Part shown: piece by piece, positions 25,789 through 34,381 of the stretch | How the letters are laid out: the number at the start of each line of letters is the position of its first letter | Position numbering within the stretch: position 1 is the stretch's first letter | Source: Mycobacteroides salmoniphilum | GTDB lineage: Bacteria > Actinomycetota > Actinomycetes > Mycobacteriales > Mycobacteriaceae | NCBI RefSeq assembly: GCF_004924335.1 | Contig: NZ_CP024633.1 | Span: 496,001 to 560,000 of the forward strand | Reading direction: 5' to 3' | DNA length: 64,000 nt | Translations under genes and position numbers: made by a program | Notes under the pieces: generated by a model | The model's database searches: none | Seen by the model: the letters and a program-made list of their open reading frames with translations, nothing else | Told to the model about the DNA's origin: nothing

Positions 25789-27048
25789 GTGGTGCACCCC
25801 AGCCTTCCCGCCGGATTCGACTTCACCGACCCGGAGGTCTACGCAGAACGGCTCCCGATCGAGGAGCTCAAGGAGCTACGGAAGACGGCTCCCATTTGGT
25901 GGCAGGAGCAGCCCGACGGCATCGGCGGCTTCAATGACGGCGGGTATTGGGTCGTCTCCAAGCACAAGGACGTCAAGGAGGTGTCCCTGCGTAGCGATGT
26001 CTTCTCCAGCTGGGAGAACACCGCCATCCCGCGATTCCAGGACGACATCACCCGCGAGGCCATCGAGCTGCAGCGCTACGTCATGCTCAACATGGACGCC
26101 CCGCATCACACGCGGCTGCGCAAGATCATCTCCCGCGGTTTCACGCCGCGCGCGATTGGTCGGCTGCGCGACGAGCTGAACGAGCGCGCTCAACAGATCG
26201 CGAAGAACGCGGCGGCGAGCGGCAGCGGTGACTTCGTTGAGCAGGTGTCCTGCGAGTTGCCGCTGCAGGCGATTGCCGGTCTACTCGGGGTGCCCATCGA
26301 GGATCGGGGCAAGCTCTTCAACTGGTCCAACGAGATGACTTCGTACGACGACCCCGAGTTCTCGCACATCGATCCGGCGGCGTCGTCGATGGAGATCCTG
26401 GCCTACTCGATGGAGATGGCGAAGCAGAAGTCCGAGAATCCCGGCGAGGACATCGTGACCACGCTCATCAACGCCGAGGTCGAGGGCGAAGGCAAGCTCT
26501 CCGATGACGAGTTCGGCTTCTTCGTGATCATGCTCGCGGTGGCAGGTAACGAGACCTCACGCAACTCGATCACCCAGGGCATGATGGCGTTCACTCAGTT
26601 TCCGGAGCAGTGGGAGCTGTACAAGAAGGAGCGTCCGGAGACCGCGGCCGATGAAATTGTCCGCTGGGCGACCCCCGTCACGTCTTTCCAGCGGACTGCG
26701 CTGGAGGACACCGAGCTCGGTGGCGTGCAGATCAAGAAGGGGCAGCGCGTGGTCATGATGTACCGCAGCGCCAACTTCGACGAAGAGGTCTTCGAGGATC
26801 CATTCAGCTTCAACGTCATGCGCAACCCCAACCCGCACATGGGATTCGGTGGTAGCGGTGCGCATTTCTGCATCGGCGCGAACCTGGCCCGGCTGACCAT
26901 CAACCTGATGTTCAACGCCATCGCCGATCACATGCCGAACCTGGCTCCGGCCGGCGATCCGAAGCGGCTGCAGTCCGGCTGGCTCAACGGCATCAAGCAC
27001 TGGCAGGTTGACTTCAACGGCGCCAGCGGTTGCCCGGTTCTGCATTAA
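25789..27048 (+). CDS. cyp125: Cytochrome P450 CYP125 (steroid C26 monooxygenase)
   Basis: A 419-aa P450. It matches M. tuberculosis CYP125A1 along its length, for example LPPGFDFTDP-type opening, PRFQDDITREAIELQRYVML, RLRKIISRGFTPRAIGRL, QVSCELPLQAIAGLLGVP and the haem loop GFGGSGAHFCIGANLAR. It oxidises the terminal methyl of cholest-4-en-3-one to the acid, starting side-chain breakdown. GTG at 25789 has AGGAG 7-11 nt upstream. It leads the operon with fadE28, fadE29, chsH2, chsH1 and ltp2. Confidence 0.93.
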   Translation: MVHPSLPAGFDFTDPEVYAERLPIEELKELRKTAPIWWQEQPDGIGGFNDGGYWVVSKHKDVKEVSLRSDVFSSWENTAIPRFQDDITREAIELQRYVMLNMDAPHHTRLRKIISRGFTPRAIGRLRDELNERAQQIAKNAAASGSGDFVEQVSCELPLQAIAGLLGVPIEDRGKLFNWSNEMTSYDDPEFSHIDPAASSMEILAYSMEMAKQKSENPGEDIVTTLINAEVEGEGKLSDDEFGFFVIMLAVAGNETSRNSITQGMMAFTQFPEQWELYKKERPETAADEIVRWATPVTSFQRTALEDTELGGVQIKKGQRVVMMYRSANFDEEVFEDPFSFNVMRNPNPHMGFGGSGAHFCIGANLARLTINLMFNAIADHMPNLAPAGDPKRLQSGWLNGIKHWQVDFNGASGCPVLH

Positions 27049-27071
27049 TTAATCAAAAGGACACGCACGCT

Positions 27072-28133
27072 ATGGATTTCGCTTTCGCAGAGGAGCAGCA
27101 GGCTGTCTCCGATGTGGTCGAAGCGGTGCTCGCCGATCGTGAGTTCATCGGTGTGGTGCCCGCGGTCGGATACGACGAGGGATTGTGGCAGTCGCTGGCT
27201 GGTAATGGTGTCCTGAACCTCGCCCTTCCCGACCGGCTGGGTGGTGACGGACTGGGGCTGTCCGAGGTGTCGGTGGCGTTGCGGGTGCTCGGGAAGCACG
27301 GTGCGTTGACGCCGGCGCTGGCGACGCTCGGATTCGGCGTGGTTCCCCTGGTGGAGCTGGCCTCTGCGGAGCAGCAGGACAGATTCCTCGAGGGCGTCGG
27401 CTCCGGCGGAATACTCACCGCGGCTCTCGATGAGCCCGGGTCCGCGTTACCTTCGTCGCCCTCGGTTTCTGCCGTACGTGATGGGTCCTCACTGCTGTTG
27501 AACGGCCGCAAGATCGGCGTTCTGCATGCGGCCGAGGCGAATTGGATACTTGTCACCACCGACAACGGCGTCGTTGTGGTGGCACCCAATACTCCGGGCG
27601 TCACGATCGCCCGGACACCGACCGCCAGTAAGGCCGCCGAGTACGCGGTGACATTCGCCGACGCGTCGGTACCCGATTCGGATGTGTTGACCGGATCTGT
27701 TGAGCGAGTGAACCAGCTTGCCCTGGCGGTGATCGGCTCCTACGCGGACGGATTGGTTTCCGGCGCCCTGCGTCTGACGGCCGATCATGTGTCGAATCGG
27801 GTGCAGTTCGGCAAGCCGTTGGCCACCTTCCAGGCGGTTTCGCAGCAACTGGCGGACGTGTACGTAGTTTCACGGACGCTGAACCTCGGTGTCACCTCTG
27901 CGGTGTGGCGTCTCTCGGCGGGTCTTGATGCGACCGAGGATCTGGACATCGTCGCGTTCTGGCTAGCCTCGGAGGCGCAGCGCGTCATGCAGATCTGCCA
28001 CCACCTCCATGGCGGTCTCGGCGTCGACATCACGTATCCGATGAACCGTTACTACTCGACCATCAAGGACCTGAGCCGCCTGGTCGGCGGGTCCTCCGAG
28101 CGCTTGGACGTTCTCGCCGCGGCGCAGGTTTAG
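27072..28133 (+). CDS. fadE28: Acyl-CoA dehydrogenase subunit FadE28 (ChsE1)
   Basis: A 353-aa acyl-CoA dehydrogenase fold, FAD-binding motif RVQFGKPLATFQAVSQQLAD and C-terminal LHGGLGVDITYPMNRYY. With FadE29 it forms the alpha2beta2 enzyme that introduces the 17(20) double bond into the three-carbon side chain of 3-OPC-CoA. ATG at 27072 (MDFAFAEEQ), 23 nt after cyp125. The order FadE28-FadE29 is as in Rv3544c-Rv3543c. Confidence 0.88.
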   Translation: MDFAFAEEQQAVSDVVEAVLADREFIGVVPAVGYDEGLWQSLAGNGVLNLALPDRLGGDGLGLSEVSVALRVLGKHGALTPALATLGFGVVPLVELASAEQQDRFLEGVGSGGILTAALDEPGSALPSSPSVSAVRDGSSLLLNGRKIGVLHAAEANWILVTTDNGVVVVAPNTPGVTIARTPTASKAAEYAVTFADASVPDSDVLTGSVERVNQLALAVIGSYADGLVSGALRLTADHVSNRVQFGKPLATFQAVSQQLADVYVVSRTLNLGVTSAVWRLSAGLDATEDLDIVAFWLASEAQRVMQICHHLHGGLGVDITYPMNRYYSTIKDLSRLVGGSSERLDVLAAAQV

Positions 28134-28142
28134 GAGCCAGGG

Positions 28143-29306
28143 ATGTTGATTGACCTCACGCCGGAACAGGCGAAGTTGCAAAGCGATCTGCGACAGTACT
28201 TCTCGAACCTCGTGACCGCCGATGAGACCCGCGGCATGATGGTTGATCGACACAGCTCGTCCTATGAGGCCGTTGTGCGCCGGATGGGCCAGGATGGCTG
28301 GCTCGGTGTCGGATGGCCCAAGGAGTACGGCGGGCATGGATTCGGTCCGCTGGAGCAGCAGATCTTCATGAATGAGGTCATTCGTGCCGACGTGCCGATG
28401 CCCCTGGTGACGCTGCAGACCGTCGGCCCGACCCTGCAGAAGTACGGCACCGAAGAACAGAAGAAGAAGTTTCTGCCCGGAATCCTGGCCGGTGAAATCC
28501 ATTTCGCGATTGGGTATACCGAACCGGAGGCCGGCACGGACTTGGCGTCCCTGCGTACCACCGCGGTGCGCGACGGCGACCACTACATCGTGAACGGGCA
28601 GAAGATCTTCACCACCGGTGCGCACCAGGCCCAATACATCTGGCTGGCCTGCCGCACCGACCCAAGTGCCCCCAAGCACAAGGGCATCTCGATTCTGATT
28701 GTCGACACCAAGGATCCCGGCTACTCCTGGACGCCCATCATCACCAATGACGGCGCGCACCACACCAACGCCACCTACTACTCCGATGTGCGGGTTCCGG
28801 TGGACATGCTGGTGGGCGAGGAGAACCTGGGCTGGAAACTCATCACCACCCAGCTGAATCACGAGCGGGTTTCGCTTGGCCCATCCGGTCGGATCGCGGG
28901 CATGTATGACCGCGTCTATGAGTGGGCCGCCAAGCCGGGACCCGATGGTGTGGCGCCACTGTCACATGAGGATGTGCGTCGAGTCCTGGGCGAGATGAAG
29001 GCCGTATGGCGGCTCAACGAGCTGCTCAACTGGCAGGTGGCCTCGTCGGGCGACGACATCAGCATGGCCGACGCTGCTGCGACAAAAATCCTTGCCACCG
29101 AATGGATTCAGAAGCTCGGCCGACTCAGTGAGGGCGCCGTGGGCCGCTATGGCGATCCCGCCGACGCGAACACCGCCGAGACGCTTGAGTGGCTTGACGC
29201 ACAGACCAAGCGCCACCTGGTGATCACCTTCGGTGGCGGTGTGAACGAGGTGATGCGCGAGATGGTGTCGACGGCGGGACTGGGCACGCCCAGGGTTCCG
29301 CGGTGA
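28143..29306 (+). CDS. fadE29: Acyl-CoA dehydrogenase subunit FadE29 (ChsE2)
   Basis: A 387-aa acyl-CoA dehydrogenase with GWPKEYGGHGFGPLEQQIFM, the FAD/substrate loop IGYTEPEAGTDLASLRTTA and GRLSEGAVGRYGDPA. It is the partner of FadE28. ATG at 28143 lies 9 nt after the fadE28 stop behind AGGAGCC. Its stop overlaps the GTG of chsH2. Confidence 0.88.
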   Translation: MLIDLTPEQAKLQSDLRQYFSNLVTADETRGMMVDRHSSSYEAVVRRMGQDGWLGVGWPKEYGGHGFGPLEQQIFMNEVIRADVPMPLVTLQTVGPTLQKYGTEEQKKKFLPGILAGEIHFAIGYTEPEAGTDLASLRTTAVRDGDHYIVNGQKIFTTGAHQAQYIWLACRTDPSAPKHKGISILIVDTKDPGYSWTPIITNDGAHHTNATYYSDVRVPVDMLVGEENLGWKLITTQLNHERVSLGPSGRIAGMYDRVYEWAAKPGPDGVAPLSHEDVRRVLGEMKAVWRLNELLNWQVASSGDDISMADAAATKILATEWIQKLGRLSEGAVGRYGDPADANTAETLEWLDAQTKRHLVITFGGGVNEVMREMVSTAGLGTPRVPR

Positions 29307-30286
29307 CGAGCGACTTGCGCGAAGAACGGATAGATATGAGCGTGGTGGATATCCAGGAAGGCTTCTCCAAGATCAAGGCCGATGGCCCCAGCGCCCCGCG
29401 CTTGGCGCGGGATCCGGTGAACCAGGCCATGATTAACAACTGGGTCGAAGCGATGGGTGACCGCAACCCCATCTATGTCGACGAGGAGGCCGCCCGCGGC
29501 GCGGGTCATCCCGGCATCGTCGCGCCGCCGGCCATGGCACAGGTGTGGACCATGGCCGGGTTGTACGGCGAGCGCTCCGGAGACGACCCGCTGGGCCGGG
29601 TGATGGAGCTCCTGGATGCGGCGGGCTACGAGTCGGTGGTCGCCACCAACTATGAGCAGATCTATCACCGTTATCTACAGCTGGGCGAGCAGGTCACCAC
29701 CACCAACGAAGTCACTGAGGTCTTCGGGCCGAAGCAGACAGCGCTCGGTGAGAGCTGGTTCATCAATATCCACGCCGAGTGGCATGTGGGTGATGAACTT
29801 GTCAATGAAATGAACTGGCGCATCATGAAGTTCCGGCCGGGTGCCAAAAAGTCCGCCAACGTACCGGAGGATCTCGATCCGTCGAAACTGATGCGTCCGT
29901 CCTGGTCGCGCGATAGCGCGTACTTCTGGGAGGGCATCGCGGCGCACGAGCTGCGGCTGCAGGAGCGCCCCGACGGTTCGTTGCAGCATCCGCCGGTGCC
30001 CGCGGTGTGGCAGGACAAAGACGCTGCGATCGCGTATCGGGTGGCTAGCGGCCGGGGGACCGTGTACAGCTACGTGGTGCATCACGCTCCTCAGGTGCCC
30101 GGTCGCACATTGCCTTTCGTGATCGCGCTGGTGGAACTCGACGAGGGTGTTCGGATGCTGGGCGAGCTTCGAGGGGTGTCGCCCGACGATGTTCAGATCG
30201 GATTGCCGGTTCAGGTGACGTATCTGGACTTTCCGGCCGAGGGCGAGAGCCCGGCGTGGACTCTGTACGCATGGGAGGCGGCGTGA
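29303..30286 (+). CDS. chsH2: Side-chain enoyl-CoA hydratase subunit ChsH2 (MaoC-like + DUF35)
   Basis: A 327-aa two-domain protein. The N-terminal half has a MaoC-like hot-dog fold (NQAMINNWVEAMGDRNPIYVDEEAARGAGHPGIV). The C-terminal ~130 residues are a DUF35/OB-fold (HELRLQERPDGSLQHPPVP... VTYLDF). In M. tuberculosis ChsH1-ChsH2 hydrates 3-OPDC-CoA and the DUF35 part docks the aldolase Ltp2. The start is GTG at 29303 in a 4-nt overlap with fadE29; an ATG at 29336 (MSVVDIQ) is a possible alternative. Confidence 0.88.
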   Translation: MTSDLREERIDMSVVDIQEGFSKIKADGPSAPRLARDPVNQAMINNWVEAMGDRNPIYVDEEAARGAGHPGIVAPPAMAQVWTMAGLYGERSGDDPLGRVMELLDAAGYESVVATNYEQIYHRYLQLGEQVTTTNEVTEVFGPKQTALGESWFINIHAEWHVGDELVNEMNWRIMKFRPGAKKSANVPEDLDPSKLMRPSWSRDSAYFWEGIAAHELRLQERPDGSLQHPPVPAVWQDKDAAIAYRVASGRGTVYSYVVHHAPQVPGRTLPFVIALVELDEGVRMLGELRGVSPDDVQIGLPVQVTYLDFPAEGESPAWTLYAWEAA

Positions 30287-30675
30287 CTACCGTGGGCGAG
30301 AAGCTGCCCGAGCTGAAACTCGAAGGCACCCCGACGTTCATTGTGTCGACCGCGCTGGCGACGCGTGACTTCCAGGATGTGCATCACGACCGAGACCTGG
30401 CTCAGGCCAAGGGATCCAAGGACATCTTCATCAACATCCTGTCCGACACTGGCCTGGTCGAGCGGTTCGTCACGGATTGGGCCGGTCCTTCCGCGCGCGT
30501 GAAATCGATTTCGTTGCGCCTGGGTGTGCCGTGGTACGCCTACGACACCACTGTGTTCACCGGTGAGGTGACCGCCGTCGAGGACGGTGTGGTGGAAGTG
30601 GATGTGGTGGGCAACAACAGCCTTGGCGCGCACGTCACTGCCAAGGTCAAGCTGACGATCGGAGCAAGCGCGTGA
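30283..30675 (+). CDS. chsH1: Side-chain enoyl-CoA hydratase subunit ChsH1
   Basis: A 130-aa MaoC-like hot-dog protein carrying the hydratase-type motif FQDVHHDRDLAQAKGSKDIF with catalytic Asp/His, followed by DTGLVERFVTDWAG. It is the catalytic partner of ChsH2. GTG at 30283 overlaps the chsH2 stop by 4 nt; an ATG at 30271 would add four Gly/Met-rich residues and is less likely. Confidence 0.87.
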   Translation: MTTVGEKLPELKLEGTPTFIVSTALATRDFQDVHHDRDLAQAKGSKDIFINILSDTGLVERFVTDWAGPSARVKSISLRLGVPWYAYDTTVFTGEVTAVEDGVVEVDVVGNNSLGAHVTAKVKLTIGASA

Positions 30676-31832
30676 GCTTGTCGGGTAAGGCCCATATCGC
30701 CGGTATCGGTGCCACCGATTTCTCGAAGAAGTCGGGCCGATCCGAGCTGAGGCTGGCGGCCGAGGCGGTGCTCGACGCGCTCGACGACGCGGGTCTGTCA
30801 CCGTCGGACGTCGACGGCCTGGTGACCTTTACGATGGACTCCAACCTGGAGACCGCGGTCGCGCGTTCGACGGGTATCGGTGAGCTGAAGTTCTTCAGCC
30901 AGATCGGTTACGGCGGCGGGGCCGCGGCCGCAACGGTGCAGCAGGCCGCGTTGGCGGTTGCCGCAGGTGTCGCGGAAGTCGTTGTCGCATATCGGGCATT
31001 CAACGAGCGCTCGGAGTTCCGGTTCGGTCAGGTGATGACCGGACTGAGCTCGACCGCCGACTCGCGGGGCGTGGAGTACAGCTGGTCATACCCGCATGGG
31101 CTGAGTACGCCTGCGGCCTCGGTGGCGATGATCGCTCGGCGATACATGCACGAATACGGTGCCACGAGTGCCGATTTCGGCGCGGTATCGGTGGCGGATC
31201 GCAAGCATGCGGCCACCAACCCGAAGGCATTTTTCTACGGCAAGCCGATCACCATTGAGGACCACCAGAATTCGCGGATGATCGCCGACCCGGTGCGGTT
31301 GCTGGACTGCTGCCAGGAGAGCGATGGCGGAGTGGCGATCGTGGTCACCACGCCGGAGCGGGCGAAGGATCTCAAGAACCGACCGGTGGTGATCGAGGCT
31401 GCCGCTCAGGGTTCCGGTGAGGACCAGTTCACCATGTACTCGTATTACCGCGATGAGCTCGGACTACCCGAGATGGGGTTGGTCGGGCGGCAGCTGTGGA
31501 GTCAATCAGGCTTGACCCCCAACGATATTCAGACCGCGATCCTGTATGACCACTTCACCCCGTACACGCTGCTGCAGCTCGAAGAGCTGGGCTTCTGTGG
31601 TAAGGGCGAGGCCAAGGACTTCATCGCCAACGGAGCCATCGAGCTAGGGGGCAAGCTGCCGATCAACACGCATGGTGGTCAGCTCGGCGAGGCCTACATT
31701 CACGGTATGAACGGCATCGCCGAGGGTGTTCGCCAGTTGCGCGGTACGTCGGTCAACCAGGTGCCGAATGTTGAGCACGTCCTCGTCACCGCCGGTACCG
31801 GCGTGCCGACATCCGGCCTCATCCTGGGGTAG
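30672..31832 (+). CDS. ltp2: Retro-aldolase Ltp2 (thiolase-like)
   Basis: A 386-aa thiolase-superfamily (SCP-x/lipid-transfer type) protein: HIAGIGATDFSKKSGRSEL, GYGGGAAAATVQQAALAVAA, YDHFTPYTLLQLEELGFC and NTHGGQLGEAYIHGMNGI. It lacks the thiolase CxSG Cys segment, as expected of the aldolase subgroup. Ltp2 with ChsH2-DUF35 releases propionyl-CoA from the hydrated side chain and leaves the C17-keto steroid. GTG at 30672 overlaps the chsH1 stop. It is last in the cyp125 operon and converges closely on the amidase gene (5-nt gap). Confidence 0.9.
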   Translation: MSLSGKAHIAGIGATDFSKKSGRSELRLAAEAVLDALDDAGLSPSDVDGLVTFTMDSNLETAVARSTGIGELKFFSQIGYGGGAAAATVQQAALAVAAGVAEVVVAYRAFNERSEFRFGQVMTGLSSTADSRGVEYSWSYPHGLSTPAASVAMIARRYMHEYGATSADFGAVSVADRKHAATNPKAFFYGKPITIEDHQNSRMIADPVRLLDCCQESDGGVAIVVTTPERAKDLKNRPVVIEAAAQGSGEDQFTMYSYYRDELGLPEMGLVGRQLWSQSGLTPNDIQTAILYDHFTPYTLLQLEELGFCGKGEAKDFIANGAIELGGKLPINTHGGQLGEAYIHGMNGIAEGVRQLRGTSVNQVPNVEHVLVTAGTGVPTSGLILG

Positions 31833-31837
31833 TCGAC

Positions 31838-32620
31838 TCAGCTCAGGAATCTGGCTATGCCCTGGGCGATAGCCGCCGCCAGACGGGCTTGGCCATCCGA
31901 GCTGGACAGCATCGCGGCGTCGTCGCTGTTCTTCATGTTTCCGCACTCGATGAGGATTGCCGGGTACTGGGCCAGGTTTAGCCCGGCCAGGTCGGAACGC
32001 CCATAGAGACCGTCATTTCCACGGTATGTCGATGGCTGGAATCCGGAGGCCTTCAGCTGATCGCGCATGGTGCTGGCCAGGCGCAGCGACGGGCCGCCCT
32101 GCGCTTCGTTGATCGGCGGATTCGAGTAGTTGACGTGAAATCCCCGGCCGTCCCGGGGGCCGCCATCGGCGTGAATGCTGACAATCGCATCGGGCTTGAA
32201 GGAGTTACCGGTCGCGGCACGCTGGTCGATGCATGGTCCGAGTGCGTTGTCGTTGCCGCGGGAGAGCGCGGTGCGCACACCGGCCCCGGTAAGGGCCTGG
32301 CGGATGTGTAACACCACATTCCAGTTGAAGGTGTGCTCGGGAAAGCCCGCATCGGTTGCGGTGCCGCTGGTCTGGCACTCCTTGGTGCGCCCCCGGCCGT
32401 CACTGACCTGCCGGGTGATCGAGCCGTCGTTGGCGCCGTTGTGGCCGGGGTCGAGGAAGACGATCTTGCCGGCGATGGGAGATTGGGCATGAGCCAGGGC
32501 GGCGGTGGAGAGCATGGCCGGCATGCTCAACAGGACGGGCACGCTCGAGGCGTACTTGAGGACATCGCGTCGCGAGAGGCAGCGGGACCGCTTGGCGGGA
32601 CCGCACGGGGAGGTCTGCAC
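31838..32620 (-). CDS. Secreted N-acetylmuramoyl-L-alanine amidase (Amidase_3, Rv3717-like)
   Basis: A 260-aa peptidoglycan amidase. The zinc site is visible as His in FLDPGHNGANDG, Glu in FPEHTFNW and His in SIHADGGP; the catalytic Glu is in AILIECGNMKN. The mature part matches Rv3717 (Ami1) segment by segment, e.g. GVRTALSRGNDNALGPCIDQR. The N-terminus shows SRRDVLKYASSVPVLLS, a twin-arginine signal with hydrophobic stretch, cleavage near AHA-QS. GTG at 32620 is the most economical start; GTG at 32662 is an alternative. A cell-separation role is known for the family. It lies here between ltp2 and the kstD region. Confidence 0.88.
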   Translation of the reverse strand: MQTSPCGPAKRSRCLSRRDVLKYASSVPVLLSMPAMLSTAALAHAQSPIAGKIVFLDPGHNGANDGSITRQVSDGRGRTKECQTSGTATDAGFPEHTFNWNVVLHIRQALTGAGVRTALSRGNDNALGPCIDQRAATGNSFKPDAIVSIHADGGPRDGRGFHVNYSNPPINEAQGGPSLRLASTMRDQLKASGFQPSTYRGNDGLYGRSDLAGLNLAQYPAILIECGNMKNSDDAAMLSSSDGQARLAAAIAQGIARFLS

Positions 32621-32745
32621 GCGGGAAAAGTAAGCCCCGAACCTGGGGTATGGGGTTCGGACATGTGCCTCGGTTGAATTGTGACCGAGACGAGACCGTA
32701 TCGCAGTCACAGCTTTCTGACAGAAACCCCGGCGATGCTTGGCCG

Positions 32746-33504
32746 ATGATCTATCGGGAGGCCTCGACCGCGGCGGGCGTGCTGACCCGCCTGCGCGCGG
32801 ACCTCGCCGAGACCTTTCGGCCGCCACGGCGATGGCTCGAGGGATTGGCGCTGAACCTCGCGCTGTCGATCGTCTATTTGATCATCTGGCAGCCGATCAC
32901 CGAACGCGGACGCAAGCGCGACTGGGCGCTGCTCGTCGGGACCTACTTCGCGATGTTCATCTTTGCCGACGTGTCCGTCACCAACATGCTCGGTCTGGAT
33001 GCCGATCGAGTCAGGCATGCGCTGCGCGGTCATCGGTCGCTTCTCCATGTCTTGCTGGTCAAGAACCTCGCACTGTTTCTCGTCGCCGGACTACCGACAC
33101 TCGTGCTGACAGCTTTCCTGACCATCCACCGGCAGCAGGCAACCCAGACCGCGATCACGGTGCCCGATGTCGCCGTGCACATCGTCAGCTGGCTGGGCCT
33201 GGGCAATCTGGTATCGGTGCTGCTGCCCATGGTGGCTCGGCCGCTGCGTGAGCGTTGGCGGCAACGGCGCGACCTGTGGGTCACCACGCGATGGCTTGTC
33301 TATCTGGCCCTGCCGTATGGCGTCTACTACCTCGTGGCACCGGTAGGAGGTATCCCACGAGCCATATTCGGGCGCAACGTCTTCCATTCCATGCCGCTTA
33401 CCGAGCGGTCCCTTATGGAGCTCGGCTTGGGTATCGCGATCTGGAGCATCGGCACCGCGCTTGCGCTGGGTGTGAACCGCTACCGCGGAATACGGTGGTA
33501 TTAG
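32746..33504 (+). CDS. Multi-pass membrane protein of unknown function
   Basis: A 252-aa protein with about six predicted spans (e.g. LALNLALSIVYLIIWQPI, LLVGTYFAMFIFADVSV, NLALFLVAGLPTLVLTAFL, AIWSIGTALALGV). Charged loops include a basic RPLRERWRQRRDLW between the middle spans. The shape resembles an ABC-2-type permease half, but no ATPase is adjacent and I do not recognise the family. ATG at 32746 (MIYREAS) is chosen; the open frame to 32650 overlaps the divergent amidase leader. Convergent with the MaoC gene (9-nt gap). Confidence 0.65.
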   Translation: MIYREASTAAGVLTRLRADLAETFRPPRRWLEGLALNLALSIVYLIIWQPITERGRKRDWALLVGTYFAMFIFADVSVTNMLGLDADRVRHALRGHRSLLHVLLVKNLALFLVAGLPTLVLTAFLTIHRQQATQTAITVPDVAVHIVSWLGLGNLVSVLLPMVARPLRERWRQRRDLWVTTRWLVYLALPYGVYYLVAPVGGIPRAIFGRNVFHSMPLTERSLMELGLGIAIWSIGTALALGVNRYRGIRWY

Positions 33505-33513
33505 CCGGTCGGG

Positions 33514-34371
33514 CTATGCGTAGGTGAGCTCCACGTCGGCCAGTGCCGGGGCGTCCTCGCGCTCGGCCACGACTGCAGAGATCAGCAGCTTGCCGTCTTC
33601 CTTCCAGATGCGGGTCTTGAGCGTCTCGCCGGGGAACACCACACCCGCGAACTTCGCGGCATACGACGTCACTCGCGAGGCATCCCCGTCGAGCGCGGCG
33701 TCCACCGCCGCCTTACACACCACGCCGTAGCTGCACAGTCCGTGCAGGATCGGACGCGGGAACCCTGCCGCCGCCGCGAACGCGGGGTCGGAGTGCAGCG
33801 GGTTGCGGTCTCCGCAGAGCCGGTACAGCAGCGCCTGCTGCGGCAGGATGTGCGTCGACACTTCCAGATCGGCGGGCCGGGACGGAGTCTCTCCTGCTGA
33901 GGACGGCCCACGCTCTCCGCCGAAGCCGCCCTCGCCGCGCGCGAAAATCGACCGGCGGATCGTCCAGAGAGGCCCTTGATCATCGGAAGTTGTTGTCTCC
34001 GTGACGATAACGGCGGCCTTGCCCTTGTCCCAGATCTCCACGATCTTGCCCTCGGAGCGGGCGGAGCCCGACGGCGGCAGCGGCCGGTGCGCGGTTACCT
34101 GCTCGGTACCGTGCAGGATCTTGGCCAGGTCGATCTCGATACCCGGGAACGACACCTTGGGAGGCTCCACCGCGTGGAAACCGGAGGCCACGGTCGCAAA
34201 CGTCGGCAACACCTGCGGGGTCTTGTCCTGCAGGTAGCGCAGTTCGGTCTCGCTCACTGGATCGGAACCAGCTCCGATCGCCAGGTGATACAGCTGCACA
34301 TCGGAGGCGGTCCACGAGAATTCGGCGGGTTCGACGGCAGCACCCAGGGCGATATCGACGTTGATAGGCAT
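33514..34371 (-). CDS. chsH3: MaoC-type (hot-dog) enoyl-CoA hydratase, Rv3538/ChsH3-like
   Basis: A 285-aa double hot-dog protein. The C-terminal half has the hydratase-2 signature LYRLCGDRNPLHSDPAFAAA...GFPRPILHGLCSYG with Asp and His catalytic residues; the N-terminal half resembles a degenerate copy. It lies 10 nt after kstD on the same strand, as Rv3538-Rv3537 are neighbours. It hydrates an enoyl-CoA of the sterol side chain; the precise intermediate is not deducible. The symbol rests on synteny. Confidence 0.82.
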   Translation of the reverse strand: MPINVDIALGAAVEPAEFSWTASDVQLYHLAIGAGSDPVSETELRYLQDKTPQVLPTFATVASGFHAVEPPKVSFPGIEIDLAKILHGTEQVTAHRPLPPSGSARSEGKIVEIWDKGKAAVIVTETTTSDDQGPLWTIRRSIFARGEGGFGGERGPSSAGETPSRPADLEVSTHILPQQALLYRLCGDRNPLHSDPAFAAAAGFPRPILHGLCSYGVVCKAAVDAALDGDASRVTSYAAKFAGVVFPGETLKTRIWKEDGKLLISAVVAEREDAPALADVELTYA

Positions 34372-34381
34372 GAGCCTGACC

